From assembly GCF_036370855.1 (NCBI RefSeq), contig NC_088117.1, forward strand, positions 9,858,001-9,922,000: a stretch of DNA of 64,000 nt, written 5' to 3'. Positions 19,547 to 55,046 of this stretch are shown one piece after another. The stretch's first letter is position 1, and each line of letters opens with the position of its first letter. The notes beneath the pieces were generated by a model. The model was not told the DNA's origin. It saw only the letters and a program-made list of their open reading frames with translations, and did not search any database. The translations under genes and the position numbers were made by a program. Origin of the DNA: Dromaius novaehollandiae (lineage: Eukaryota; Chordata; Aves; Casuariiformes; Dromaiidae).

Positions 19547-22158
19547 TTTATTTTGATTGTTTCCAAAAATCAAAACATTTTCAAACACAACTAAGGTACA
19601 AAATACAGCATAAAATGAGAATTTATACTTATTTCATTTTCCACATAGAAAGCAAAAATATATTCAGAATGAATTCCAGAACACTTTGCAGAGCCAATTG
19701 ATAGCTGACATCCTGCTTGTGAGAGCTTCACAGCCACGAGGAGAGGTCAATGTATTTTAGAGAGATAAATGAATACAGCAGTGTATATAGGAGACTGCAC
19801 TCTTCTGCATCAGGACTCAGTTAGCAAGTCTGGATATTGTGCTGCCTAGAAGTGTCTTAAAATGCCCTCCACCTAACTGGGCCCCTGTTGTACTATAAGA
19901 CTTCTGCTGCAAGGGATAGTATCAATCAGTTCCCTTTTCTGGTACCGGAACTGATTTGTCTTTTACTGGACTTCATTTTCACAGAGGGGAAACTAGTCAC
20001 TGTTTCAGACTAGTCAGTCATCCAGCTCCTTAGACATGATGCAAAGAAAAAAATGAAGGAAGCTAACCAAGGGCTCCTTACAAAACTTGTTTCTACTATT
20101 CAGTTTATAAATACTATGAACATCAACAGCAGTTATGATATGTGAGAAGGGCTGTCTTGATATAGTCGAAAACAGCTATTTATAGAAACTGCAGTGAAAT
20201 TAAGCAAAAAGATCCTGTGTTGCATATCAGGAGTTGAAAGGACCAGTTTGTTTTGCTATGAAGAGACAGGCACAATGAGAACACTTGAGGTGAAAACTTC
20301 TCTCCTGCAAAACCTATTTAAAAGAAAAAGCCTTCCCTGTGACCTACTTAAGTGCTGGTTTCCCCTCTGATCCACTCCCCCCAAACCAGTAAGCTTTCTC
20401 CAGCAGCAGCACATCCTGCTATTACAAGGGCTATTTTCCCTTGAGATGATGAAATCACTGGTTTAACAATTGGAAATGCTATTTGTCATCCATTCTCTGC
20501 ATAGCTTTCTAGCCTAAAAACAACCATTAAACTGAACTGTCCACATTAGCATCCTTACCAGACAACCCTGGTCAATAGTTCCTGCTGGAGATGTTCAGCT
20601 GAATGACTCCTTGAACAAACAGTTGAGCAGCTTTCTCAAGGGAGACAACAGTACAAGAAACCCAATGTAATGTCAGGAGGTTGGTAGGGCTCATGCTTTC
20701 TAGAATCTAAAATGCTTTCATGATCTAGTAAAACAGGTTCACCTAAGTTTACTAGCAGAGGACAAAAAAAATCCCTCCTCCTAGCAGCACTAAGCGTGTT
20801 CATGGCACAGAGGTTGTGGCACTGAGAGGTGGAAACAGAGCCTTCATCTCTCCTCACCATTAAGCCAGAGTTCCTCCCTCTGAACATGCAAGTTACATCT
20901 CCTGATTGCTTGTTCACTGCACAGGTTTTGCACTTGCATTCTTCAGCTATAACCAGGAGCTGTCTTCCACTTTCTTTCTCTACACACCTCAGTGTGGTCC
21001 AAGATGCTGGAGAGAAGGGGCTTGTGCTCAGGAGTTCAGCAGCCCAGCTCTTCCACTGTTCAGTCAGCTTAACCTTTTGCAGCTGAGAGACTAACAGAAG
21101 CGAGGCTGGGAAGCAGAGTACTGGCTATTAGAAGACTGACTGCTCTCAACTTGCAGGTACTGAGTGCAAGAAAAAAAAAGGGGGGGGAGTTTCCATAGTT
21201 CTTAAGACACTTTCACCAGTAACAACCTGTAGTTCAGATCCTGATCCAGGGCACACACAAATGGAAGCTGTTGATAGCAGAAAGGACCTTTTATTGTGGG
21301 AACTGAAGCACAACTTGGCTCCCATCTTGGAAATTTAGGAGGAGAAAACTTTGGGGACAGAGTATTGAATAAAGAGTTATTTTGGCACAGAATTTTATTA
21401 GAATCTAATATTCAGTCTCTTCAGGAGTCTCTCCCCCCTCCCTTCTTGAAATCCAATGAGCAGTACAGAATTCCCCCTTGTTCCCCTCAAGAACAGTACA
21501 GTGACACTTAACTTTAGAAAACCCTCTCCCTTTTCTCACCTAGAGAAGGGTACAGCTACCTTCAGGGTTTTCTTTCTGCCTTCTGCTGGGGGGCAGGAAA
21601 GGCCTCCCTCTTCCTCAGAGGCCTATAATACCATTTTGTCAAAAAAAAAAAAAAGATATATCTATATAACAGCAAGTTCTCTTGATGCTGCTTTCCACTC
21701 AGATTAGCAATGCTATAACCAGCAACTGAACTCCTTATACACAAGACAGTTCTGATGGGGGCGAGAAAGGGGATCTACTTTTTTAGTTACAGCTAAAACC
21801 CAACAGCACACTGACTGAAACAGCTGTATCTGCTCACAGTACTTCAAATTAAAATGTTGCTGACATTAGAGACAGCAACTGTTCTACTGCAATTCACTGA
21901 AGCATCAGTAAAATGCAGGTACCTCGGGTTAGTTCCAATTCTAGGAAGTTAGAACAAGAAGCCTAGGCAACATTCCTTGAAGAAGTAGGATTTTATCTAT
22001 TAGATTACTGGTGCCACTGTAAATCAAATTCTCAAAACATCTGTGCCTTTAATAGGAAGGGGGCATGTACGTGTAAAATGCTGGCAGTTTTTGTTGAATC
22101 CATAGAGAATCAGTTCTGGACTTAATATGTTATGTCCCAAGAAGTGTTGCTACTCCTG
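19547..22158 (-). other. SURF4: SURF4 3' UTR (inferred extent)
   Basis: Unbroken non-coding sequence follows the SURF4 stop. Minus-strand AATAAA hexamers at 21394-21399, 21290-21295 and 19547-19552 are candidate poly(A) signals; the last would give a UTR of about 2.6 kb. Long SURF4 3' UTRs are usual in mammals, where the end can overlap SURF2. No coding exon or repeat was recognised apart from an A run near 21641-21654. Confidence 0.6.
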
Positions 22159-33474
<11,316 letters not shown>

Positions 33475-34720
33475 GGCGCCGGCGGAGGGGAGCCGGCTGC
33501 TGCTGCGCGCCCGGGGCCCGGCCTCACACACCGCCTCGCCCTGCGGCCCGCAGGAAGTGCCGCGCCGCCCGCCCGCTCGGCTGCCACGTAGGCCAGCTCT
33601 TAAAGGAGCAGCGCCGGCGGCGGCAGGACGGCGGCGCGGGGCGGCGCGGCGCGGCGCGGGGCGGGCGGCGGCGGCGGCCCGCGCGCAGGAGGGGCGGGCG
33701 GCCCCGCCCCGCGCCCACAGCGGCCCCGCCCCGCCCGGGCGAGGGGATGGGACGGGGCGGGGGGCGCCCCCAGCGGCCGCGGGGCCGAGGGGAGACCGGA
33801 CCCAGCCCCGGCCGCGGCCCCGCTCTGCCCTGAGCCGCCATGACCGGCCCTGTCTGCCCGCCCCGGTGACCCAGTGCCTCCCCCCGGCTTCCTTCTGCCC
33901 CACTTCTTTCCTGGCTTAGAATCGCCGGTTTTAGCCACTCATGTCCTTAAAAAAACTTTATTTTATTTACTTATTTATTTATTGATCTCCCGGTGTTAGC
34001 GTGGCTGCGATGAGGAACGGGCAGCTGCAGCTGGAAATCACGCCGGGCTGCGGAAAGTCTGTTCTTCCCCCCCAGCCTCAGTTCAGTGTTTTTATTCATT
34101 TATTATTTTTCCCTACAGCCAGGGAACATGAAGCTTTTTTGAAGATTTTACCGTGACTGAGCTACGTCTCTACCTGGGAATAACGTGTCACAACCGGGAG
34201 CGGGGGGAAACCCTCGGAAAGGCCCCGCTCCGAAGCGCCCCCCGGCCGCACTGCTGTGAGGGGCCTCTCCGGTGGCGACGGTCCTCGCGCCGCCCGGGCG
34301 ACCGGAGCCGCTTCCTCGGCTCGGCTTGGCCTATTTTTCAGGTTTCTTCCTGTTTGAACAGGAAAACCCCATCCGGGGGAGCAGCTGGCTCAGCCGAAAA
34401 GACGGCACTTCGGAAATCTTCAGGGTGTAAAAAAGCACGGGCTGGTTACGGGAGGGTAAACACAGCAATAAACGCATTAATCGGTAAACGCACCAATAAA
34501 GCGCTTCTGCAGCCGGCGTCGTGCTGCTGGCGGGGGCCGAGCCGCGAAATGGAGGCCGGCGGGGGCCGGGGGCGCCGCCGCTGAGGGCGGGAGGGCCGGT
34601 GGCTCCGCACCGCGGCGCGGCCCCGCGATCCCGCCCGCCGGGGGCTGGGCCCCGAGGGGCCGCCCTGCGTCCGCCGCCCTCCCCGCCTCGCCCGGCGGCG
34701 GCGCGGGGCGCGGGCCCGCC
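33475..34720. promoter_or_regulatory. CpG-island region between SURF4 and STKLD1
   Basis: 1.25 kb separates the divergent start codons. Both ends are strongly CpG-rich. In between lies an AT-rich block at about 33945-33985 (repeated TTATTTA) and an A-rich stretch at 34463-34501 with two AATAAA on the plus strand. Transcription starts cannot be placed from sequence. Long reading frames here on both strands are products of GC-rich, stop-poor DNA. Confidence 0.65.
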
Positions 34721-48704
<13,984 letters not shown>

Positions 48705-48936
48705 CATAAAAGCTGTTTGTATAAGAACAAGACCTGTAGGCTTCTGGTTCAGGTATAAAAGCTTGGATCCTTCTGAAATATTTTAAAAGAATTTTGTCAT
48801 CAGAAAATGAGACAGATTGATATTGTGCCATTAGTAATACATAAACACTTATATATTCTGTTGATTTAGTTACTATAACTGTGAGACCAACCGCAGTAAC
48901 CAAGAACTTGCCTTTGTAGGATTTTAAAATATTTGA

Positions 48937-48942
48937 AATAAA
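48937..48942 (+). terminator. STKLD1: STKLD1 poly(A) signal
   Basis: AATAAA lies 232 nt after the STKLD1 stop. It is the first canonical hexamer on this strand and sits about 400 bp before the REXO4 stop codon on the other strand. Confidence 0.75.
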
Positions 48943-49338
48943 GATTGTAGTCTTAGGAGTTTCAGCAAAGCAATAACAGTTTCTTCCTTCATGTATCATA
49001 ATTTAAAAACACTTTTTCTTTTTACTCATTCAGTGTATATTTCCTTTGCAGAAGTTGATCTGATGAAGTACTTCACAAATTCAGGCATTCATTACAAGTA
49101 TTGTTCAAACAGTAGTAGGCATTAGGCATATATGTACACTCGAGAACTGGGGTTACTTCTGCAGTATTCTTGTACAAAAGTGTTCACATACCACATCAAG
49201 AAGTGTTGTTTGTTCGGCTTTTTTATGAAGCAGCTGTTGTCAGTTCTGAGTTCTCTCTAAATTTATGTTGGAATTTGACATGAACACAGCAGATGCTGCA
49301 CAAAAAAACCACAGTGTAGAATTATTCAAACTTTAGAG

Positions 49339-49344
49339 TTTATT
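49339..49344 (-). terminator. REXO4: REXO4 AATAAA overlapping the stop codon
   Basis: On the minus strand the stop TAA (49340-49342) is part of AATAAA. A GT-rich stretch (TGTGGTTTTTTTGTG) lies about 30 nt downstream, the usual layout of a working poly(A) site. This would give a 3' UTR of only a few tens of bases and avoid overlap with STKLD1. Confidence 0.65.
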
Positions 49345-52300
49345 TTTTCTTCACTTTAGATTTAGATTTGTCCTTAATAGCAGCTTCCCATTGCTTTTTT
49401 TCTAAGGTGTACAGTCTCATAGCTGCTTGCGCATCCTGAATCTAAAAGAGAACAGAACAAACAGGAGGCTTAACAAAACACAATTGACATGGTTTAAGAA
49501 CATTATTGTTAATAGGCAGCTACATCTTCCATCCATTTTAATACTGCCTTCCAATTAATATTTCATAATCTCTTTCTAGATTTAGGAGTTCTAGAGTGGC
49601 AAGTGGGAGGGGAAGAATATGTATTCAGAATGCAGGGCCCACCACAAGGCTATGCACATCACTAACTGATCTTGACTAGGAGAGCCATTATGAAAAAATC
49701 AATCTTGATACAGTATCTTGGCAATACCTTCACAATCTGCCCTGCTTTTTCAGATCATTCCTCTACTACATCCTCTTATTCACTGAATTATTTTCCTGGG
49801 GACCTTAAAGTAACAAGAATTTATAGTTAAACAAAATATGGTTTATTTGTTCAAAAGAAGTTTATGAAAATGAGGGAGTAGTCCAAATGGCATGAGGCAC
49901 ATAACAGTAAGCAAGTTTATATGGCAGTCTTATTCCATGCTGGTATCCAAGGACAGCTTGCTAACCTTCACTGAGAGATGAGAATGAAGCCATAGGATTC
50001 TGGACTGAACCCAGATTCTAGAAGTAACGTGTAGTATCTTGCTGATTTACCCAGATATGTTCTGATGGGATACGTACCGAACAGTGCTCCGATGTCTGCA
50101 CTTGAACATTTAGCAGTCTCTCACAGAGCAGTTTCAATGATGGCCGTGCATTCTAGAAAAAGAAAAGATTGAATCACGCTGTCTCACATTGTTTGGCTTA
50201 TATATAATATTATTGATTAATATATTCAAACTGAAGTATAGCACATCTCAGCTTCTATTGGTGAACTGGCAAGAAGTATTAACGAATTAGGAGATTTTTG
50301 CACATTTTTGCACACACTGTTGAGGATTTTGTATGCATTAATCACAACCCTAAAATTTGTGTTTAGGGTGCTTGATGTTGTGAATAACAAAAACTGGGTA
50401 TATCATTACAAAATTTAAAATGACAGCCTGTAACCTGAACCTTTACTGCTGCAGTTTAAGCAGAAACTTCAAACCATCTGTATTTTTTTATATCCCTATG
50501 CAAATGATACTATTAACAGTTTCACATAAGCTTTACTGTAAGTAGAACTGTACCATCTTATTTTGCTACTCAGAAAAGCATTGTGAAGACCATCTAAGTG
50601 CTAGAGAGGAGGAGAGTCATTGAATTCTGTGCACAAATATTACTGGTAGTATTTTTAATGAACCAGGTAACTTAGTGCCATATTTCAAATACTATGTAAG
50701 CATTCAACTGGTTTAATATTTTCAAGCAACAAGAAGCAGGCATCCCTGTTTCATGTAGGAAAGAAGGAAAAGGGACTTGCTCAGAGTTATGCAGGTAGAG
50801 CCAATGTATGAGGAGTGAGCTTGAAGCTGGGAGTCAGCAGCTCAAGAGTCAGTTAATCAAGGTGTTCCTTCCTGACAATTTCTTACCTTGACTCTCTGTC
50901 TGAAAGGCTTGTATTTTTGTGTGTCACGAATTTTCTTCTTGGGATGATCAAGAAACAGGACCTGAAAAAAAAATATTTCCAGTCTAAAGAGTGCCGTTGC
51001 AGGAAAATTTATACAGCTGAATGTACAACTTTGAGCTCTCTCTTTCCATCCATTATAAAAGACTGTTCAAAACCATGAATAGACAAGCCTAAGATCATCT
51101 AGACTGGCAGGATTCAAGAGCCACAGTACTATTTAGTATGAGAAACATCATTCAGTCTGGAGGCACCACCTGTAGAGACTGCTGGCAGTGCTGGCATACC
51201 ATAATATAACTAGATACTTGCCTCCATTAAAGATGGCCAGACTTTTGCGCTTTGGGGGTGAGCGAAGCATACAAACAGTTTTTGTATCATGCTGTTTACT
51301 TCCTGGCTTTTTAGTAGGCATATTAGTGCTACTGGGAACAAAGTTCTGAAGCAGAAGAACTTCAGTGTGTAAGTGAATAGGGCTATATTTGGTGCAGCTT
51401 GAAATGACAAGAAACTGAGATAACAGCAATAAAGCTGTAGTTTCTCAGAGATGAGGTGTATTCATCTGACTGATCCAGGGAGATATATTAGAAACGTAAT
51501 CAATCACTAAAGTTTTGGCTTCAAAATAACAAATATGCAGCCACATACCTTTAAGTCATTGTGTAAAGCATGCCCGACTAAAATCCGTCCATTTAAGATG
51601 TCAGCGACCTCCTTCTGAACAATTTTAAAATGCTCTCCTAAAAATACCACACAATGAAACACTTTCTATTAGACATGTAAGACAACTTAGCAAGCTGCAA
51701 TTAAAACACTGCATCTTTTTTGTGAAGGCAGCTGTATCCTTGGAACCCTAGTTATATGAATGTGTACAGTACAATTATGAATGGATATAGTACAATAAAT
51801 ACTCTGCTTGTTCCAAGAGCATAGAGAATTCCATAAGGAGCACAGCACTTAAAGGAAATGAACTTCTATATTATTCCCATGCCATGATTAAAGAGTGAAT
51901 TTTTCATGGGGCATTAGTGACCACTCTGTAAAAAGCACATCTTCCCAAGTTTCTTCCCCAGTATCCACTTTGTACTTTCATGTATTCAGGCTATATCAAA
52001 CTTTTATTTTTCATTTTCCAGAATAAAACTAAAACTTTTCCATGCTCAGCCAAGGAGACTTCTGCGATAGCCTGTTAAATTTGTCCTCCCTAAAGAACAT
52101 TTTGGAAAAAACTCCTACCTGTCTTTATATTCTCAGGGCGTATGCCACTGACAGCTGTTCTGTAATCAGTCACCTCTTCTGTAGGCTTGACATACTTGTC
52201 ATAAATACACTTTCCAAATTGGTTCACAATGGACACACGAGCCACGATACTGTCTTCACCCTTGGGTCCCACTCCCACCATTTCACAGTCCATGGCTACA

Positions 52301-53991
52301 GCTCTTGTCAGCCTGAAAGAAAAAGGATAATTTTGTGACACTTTTGCTACAGAGACACATTTGCAGGAAGTTCAACAGGGTTCACACATCCATGTGAACG
52401 AGGCAGACTGAGCAGTTCGTTTGTCAACCGACACAGAAAGATGTCAGCTCATGCTGTGTGTTTGCAAGTCACAGTTACCAGAAAATAATCTTGATGCCGT
52501 GCTTCCCACTGGAACGCCACTCACCCTTCGGAAGCCTTTTCTTTAACCAGCGCCTTTTCCACAGACTCTTTGGATTGGCCTGTTTCAAGTCCCAGATTTC
52601 TTCTGGCAATTTTTGCTGCTTCGGGTCCTATTGCTGCTTCAATATCTTTTGGATCAACATCGTCAAACCAGATGTCAGCCCTGATAAGTACAGATTTAAT
52701 TACATTTATTAGTGTTAAAATGACCTTGCATCTTTATAGTGTAGAAAAAACTTGTTTTTTATTTTTATCAAGAAATTAGCTCTGTGGAAACTAGTTCAGT
52801 ACTGACACCTGTGCAGGTTTTTTTGCTGTATCTGAGTAATTAGGGTAGTATACATCTTATTTCTTCCAAAATTTAATCTGGAAGAGTGCACCTATTTCAA
52901 ATGTACTGCTCTGTGCTCCTTAGGGACACCTTCTGAAAACCAGTATCCACACATGTGTACGAAGCTTTAAGTACTCACTCTTTTGGCTGCTGCTCCACAT
53001 GTTCTTCAGCTTTCCTCCTTTTATGTTTTATATCACCCTGTTCCTTTTCAATATTGCCATTTTTCTTTTTCTCTTTGCAGCCTTTTCCGTCCTTTTTGGC
53101 GCCATTTGAATTCTTGTCCATTGCAGTCTTCTTGGGTTTGGTATTTGCCAAAGGAGGACTGTCTTTAACCAAACCATTGTTTGTCTTATTTGCAGACGTG
53201 GATTTCACCGTGTTCCCATTCCCGTTGACAGCGGGACCTTCCTGGGCTTTTCCTTCTTTGAGCATGTGCTTCTTTCCAGTGTGTTTCTGACACGCAGCGA
53301 CGGGCTCATCAGAGCTATTTGCCTTTTGTTTCAGTAGCTAAAATGACCAGAAACAGCACTGCACAACTTACTGGTGTAGGTGATGATCTCCCTCTTATCC
53401 TGGCACCACCCTCCTCCCTGTTCCGCTTCGGTGCCAAGTGGACATGATCCTCCACCTGGCTGACCTGCAGCAGGGGATGGCCCGGATCCCTGCACTCGCT
53501 CTCTCCCTCACACAGTTTTCTTAAATTACTACACAAAGCGGGACTGCACTGATAAGGAAGAGAGCATCTCCCATCCCAGAGGGGCTCCAGCTTAGCGTTT
53601 AAGGCGCCCTCCTGAAAGGGCGCCGGATTTGAGAGGAACCCCGAATCCAGACCTCTGCGCGCAGGGGCCAACCGTGCCAGCAAGCAGCCAGGGCACCTGC
53701 AGCGCCCCAATTTTAGGACGGAAAGGGGCAATTTGCGGTGCTGCGCGAGGCGCCCCGGGGTCCCCCCGGTAACCCCCGGGCCCCCCTCACCTCCCGCAGC
53801 GCCTTCCAGTTAGACGAGAACTCCTGGGGGCTGCGCGGGGGAGCCGCCGCCGCCCTGGGGCCTTTCCCGGCCGCCGCCGCCGCCGCCGCCCTGCCACGGC
53901 CGCGCCGGGGTTTCCTGTTCCTGCCCTTCCTGCGGGCCGCGGGCCCGGCTGGGGGCTGCGGGCCCGGCGCTGCGGCGCCCGCCTTCGCCAT
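49340..53991 (-). CDS. REXO4: REXO4, DEDDh 3'-5' exonuclease
   Basis: Nucleolar RNA exonuclease 4 homologue, related to yeast Rex4, which acts in rRNA processing. Minus-strand exons are 53791-53991, 52979-53337, 52525-52680, 52119-52312, 51549-51637, 50887-50961, 50078-50152 and 49340-49441, totalling 1251 nt, 416 residues (human 422). The N-terminal ~190 residues are lysine- and alanine-rich and low in complexity. They keep the short block [14 protein letters not shown] (human EDFSQNWKAL). The exonuclease domain runs from about 240: Exo[10 protein letters not shown] (D247, E249), Exo[11 protein letters not shown] (D331) and ExoIII HCSIQDAQ (H381, D386), so all DEDDh residues are present. [20 protein letters not shown] before the domain is also conserved. 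The start is the first in-frame ATG of a CpG-island exon. Confidence 0.95.
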
Positions 53992-55046
53992 GCGGCCCCG
54001 CGGCCTCCGCGCAGCGCAGCGCCGGCGCGGCCCGGCGGGGAACGCCCGCCCCGCGCTCGGGTTCCGGCGCCGCGGGAGGGCGCCCGGCCCCGGGGCGGGG
54101 ACTGCGCGGCCGAGGCCGGGGCTGGGGCCGAGGCCGGGTGGCCGCGCTCGGCTCCGCTCCCGGCGCGGCCCGGCCGTGGCCGCTGCCAGGCCGCGCGTTG
54201 ATGTCGGACCAGCGCTGGGGTTTGGGCGCTGGGTTTTTGGGCACGAGGGAGCCTCGAGGCCCCAGGAGCGGGTTTTGTGTCTGCAGCGCCTGCCCCGGGC
54301 CCGGGGGTGAGGGGGCCCCCAGTTGCCGTGCTTCCCACATGGGCCGCGCAGGCCGGCTGTGCACCCGGGGGGCCAGGCCGCTGCCCCACGGCGGTGCTTG
54401 GGTTGGTGGTCCGGGCCTCTGACCCATGGCGGTGCTTGGAGCAGGGGTCCAGGCCTCTGACCCATGGCGGCGCTTGGAGCAGGGGTCCAGGCCTCTGACC
54501 CGTGGCGGTGCTTGGAGCAGGGGTCCAGGCCTCTGACCTGTGGCGGTGCTTGGAGCAGGGCCCCTCATGAACCCGTGGCAGAAACCTGCCCTGGGTCAGG
54601 CAGTGGGTGATGCCCCTGCGGAGCCGCATCTCCGTCTTCCCTGGGGTTCGGTGCAGGCTTTACCTGCGTCGCTGTCGCAGGATCGGAAGCGCTAGGGAAG
54701 CATGGGAGCCTCTTAGCTTCAACAGTTCAGAGCCCTTTTTCTCTCCTTGTTTATCTGGCTGCTAAAATTGGCCCCAGGCGCCTATTATTGCTGATCTCTT
54801 TGGCTGTAATAAAGTTGCAAACATTGCGCAAAAACTCTCTTTGCCCCTTCAGCTGTTCCTGTAACAATTCCCGCAGCAGCTCGGTTCCCCCTTCCCTGTC
54901 CCTCTCTGCAGAAGATCAGCTCCTCTGTTTGTTTAAACTTTGTGTTCTTGTTCTTGACTTCCGCTCCACGTGATGCCGTGGGCTAAACCTTTTAATCACC
55001 CCTGGGGCAGCATTTGCTCTGCAGTGTTGGTTGCAGTTCCTCCAGC
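53992..55046. promoter_or_regulatory. Divergent interval between REXO4 and ADAMTS13
   Basis: The REXO4 side (to about 54330) is a dense CpG island. A 38-bp tandem repeat follows (54380-54562). The ADAMTS13 side is AT-richer and not a CpG island. It contains a perfect C/EBP palindrome TTGCGCAA at 54824-54831, about 220 bp before the ADAMTS13 ATG, which fits a gene made mainly in liver. The two genes probably have separate promoters. Start sites are not determined. Confidence 0.6.
54380..54562. repeat. 38-bp tandem repeat between REXO4 and ADAMTS13
   Basis: Units of about 38 bp read TGACCCATGGCGGTGCTTGG followed by AGCAGGGGTCCAGGCCTC. There are nearly identical copies from about 54417 plus a diverged first unit at 54380, roughly 4.5 to 5 units in all. 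The low divergence suggests a young, possibly length-variable array. Confidence 0.9.

Noticed and set aside
53713-54629. 250-280-codon minus-strand frames extending upstream of REXO4
   Set aside because: Made by the 38-bp repeat and CpG island. The REXO4 start is taken at [10 protein letters not shown] because the human protein also begins near this point.
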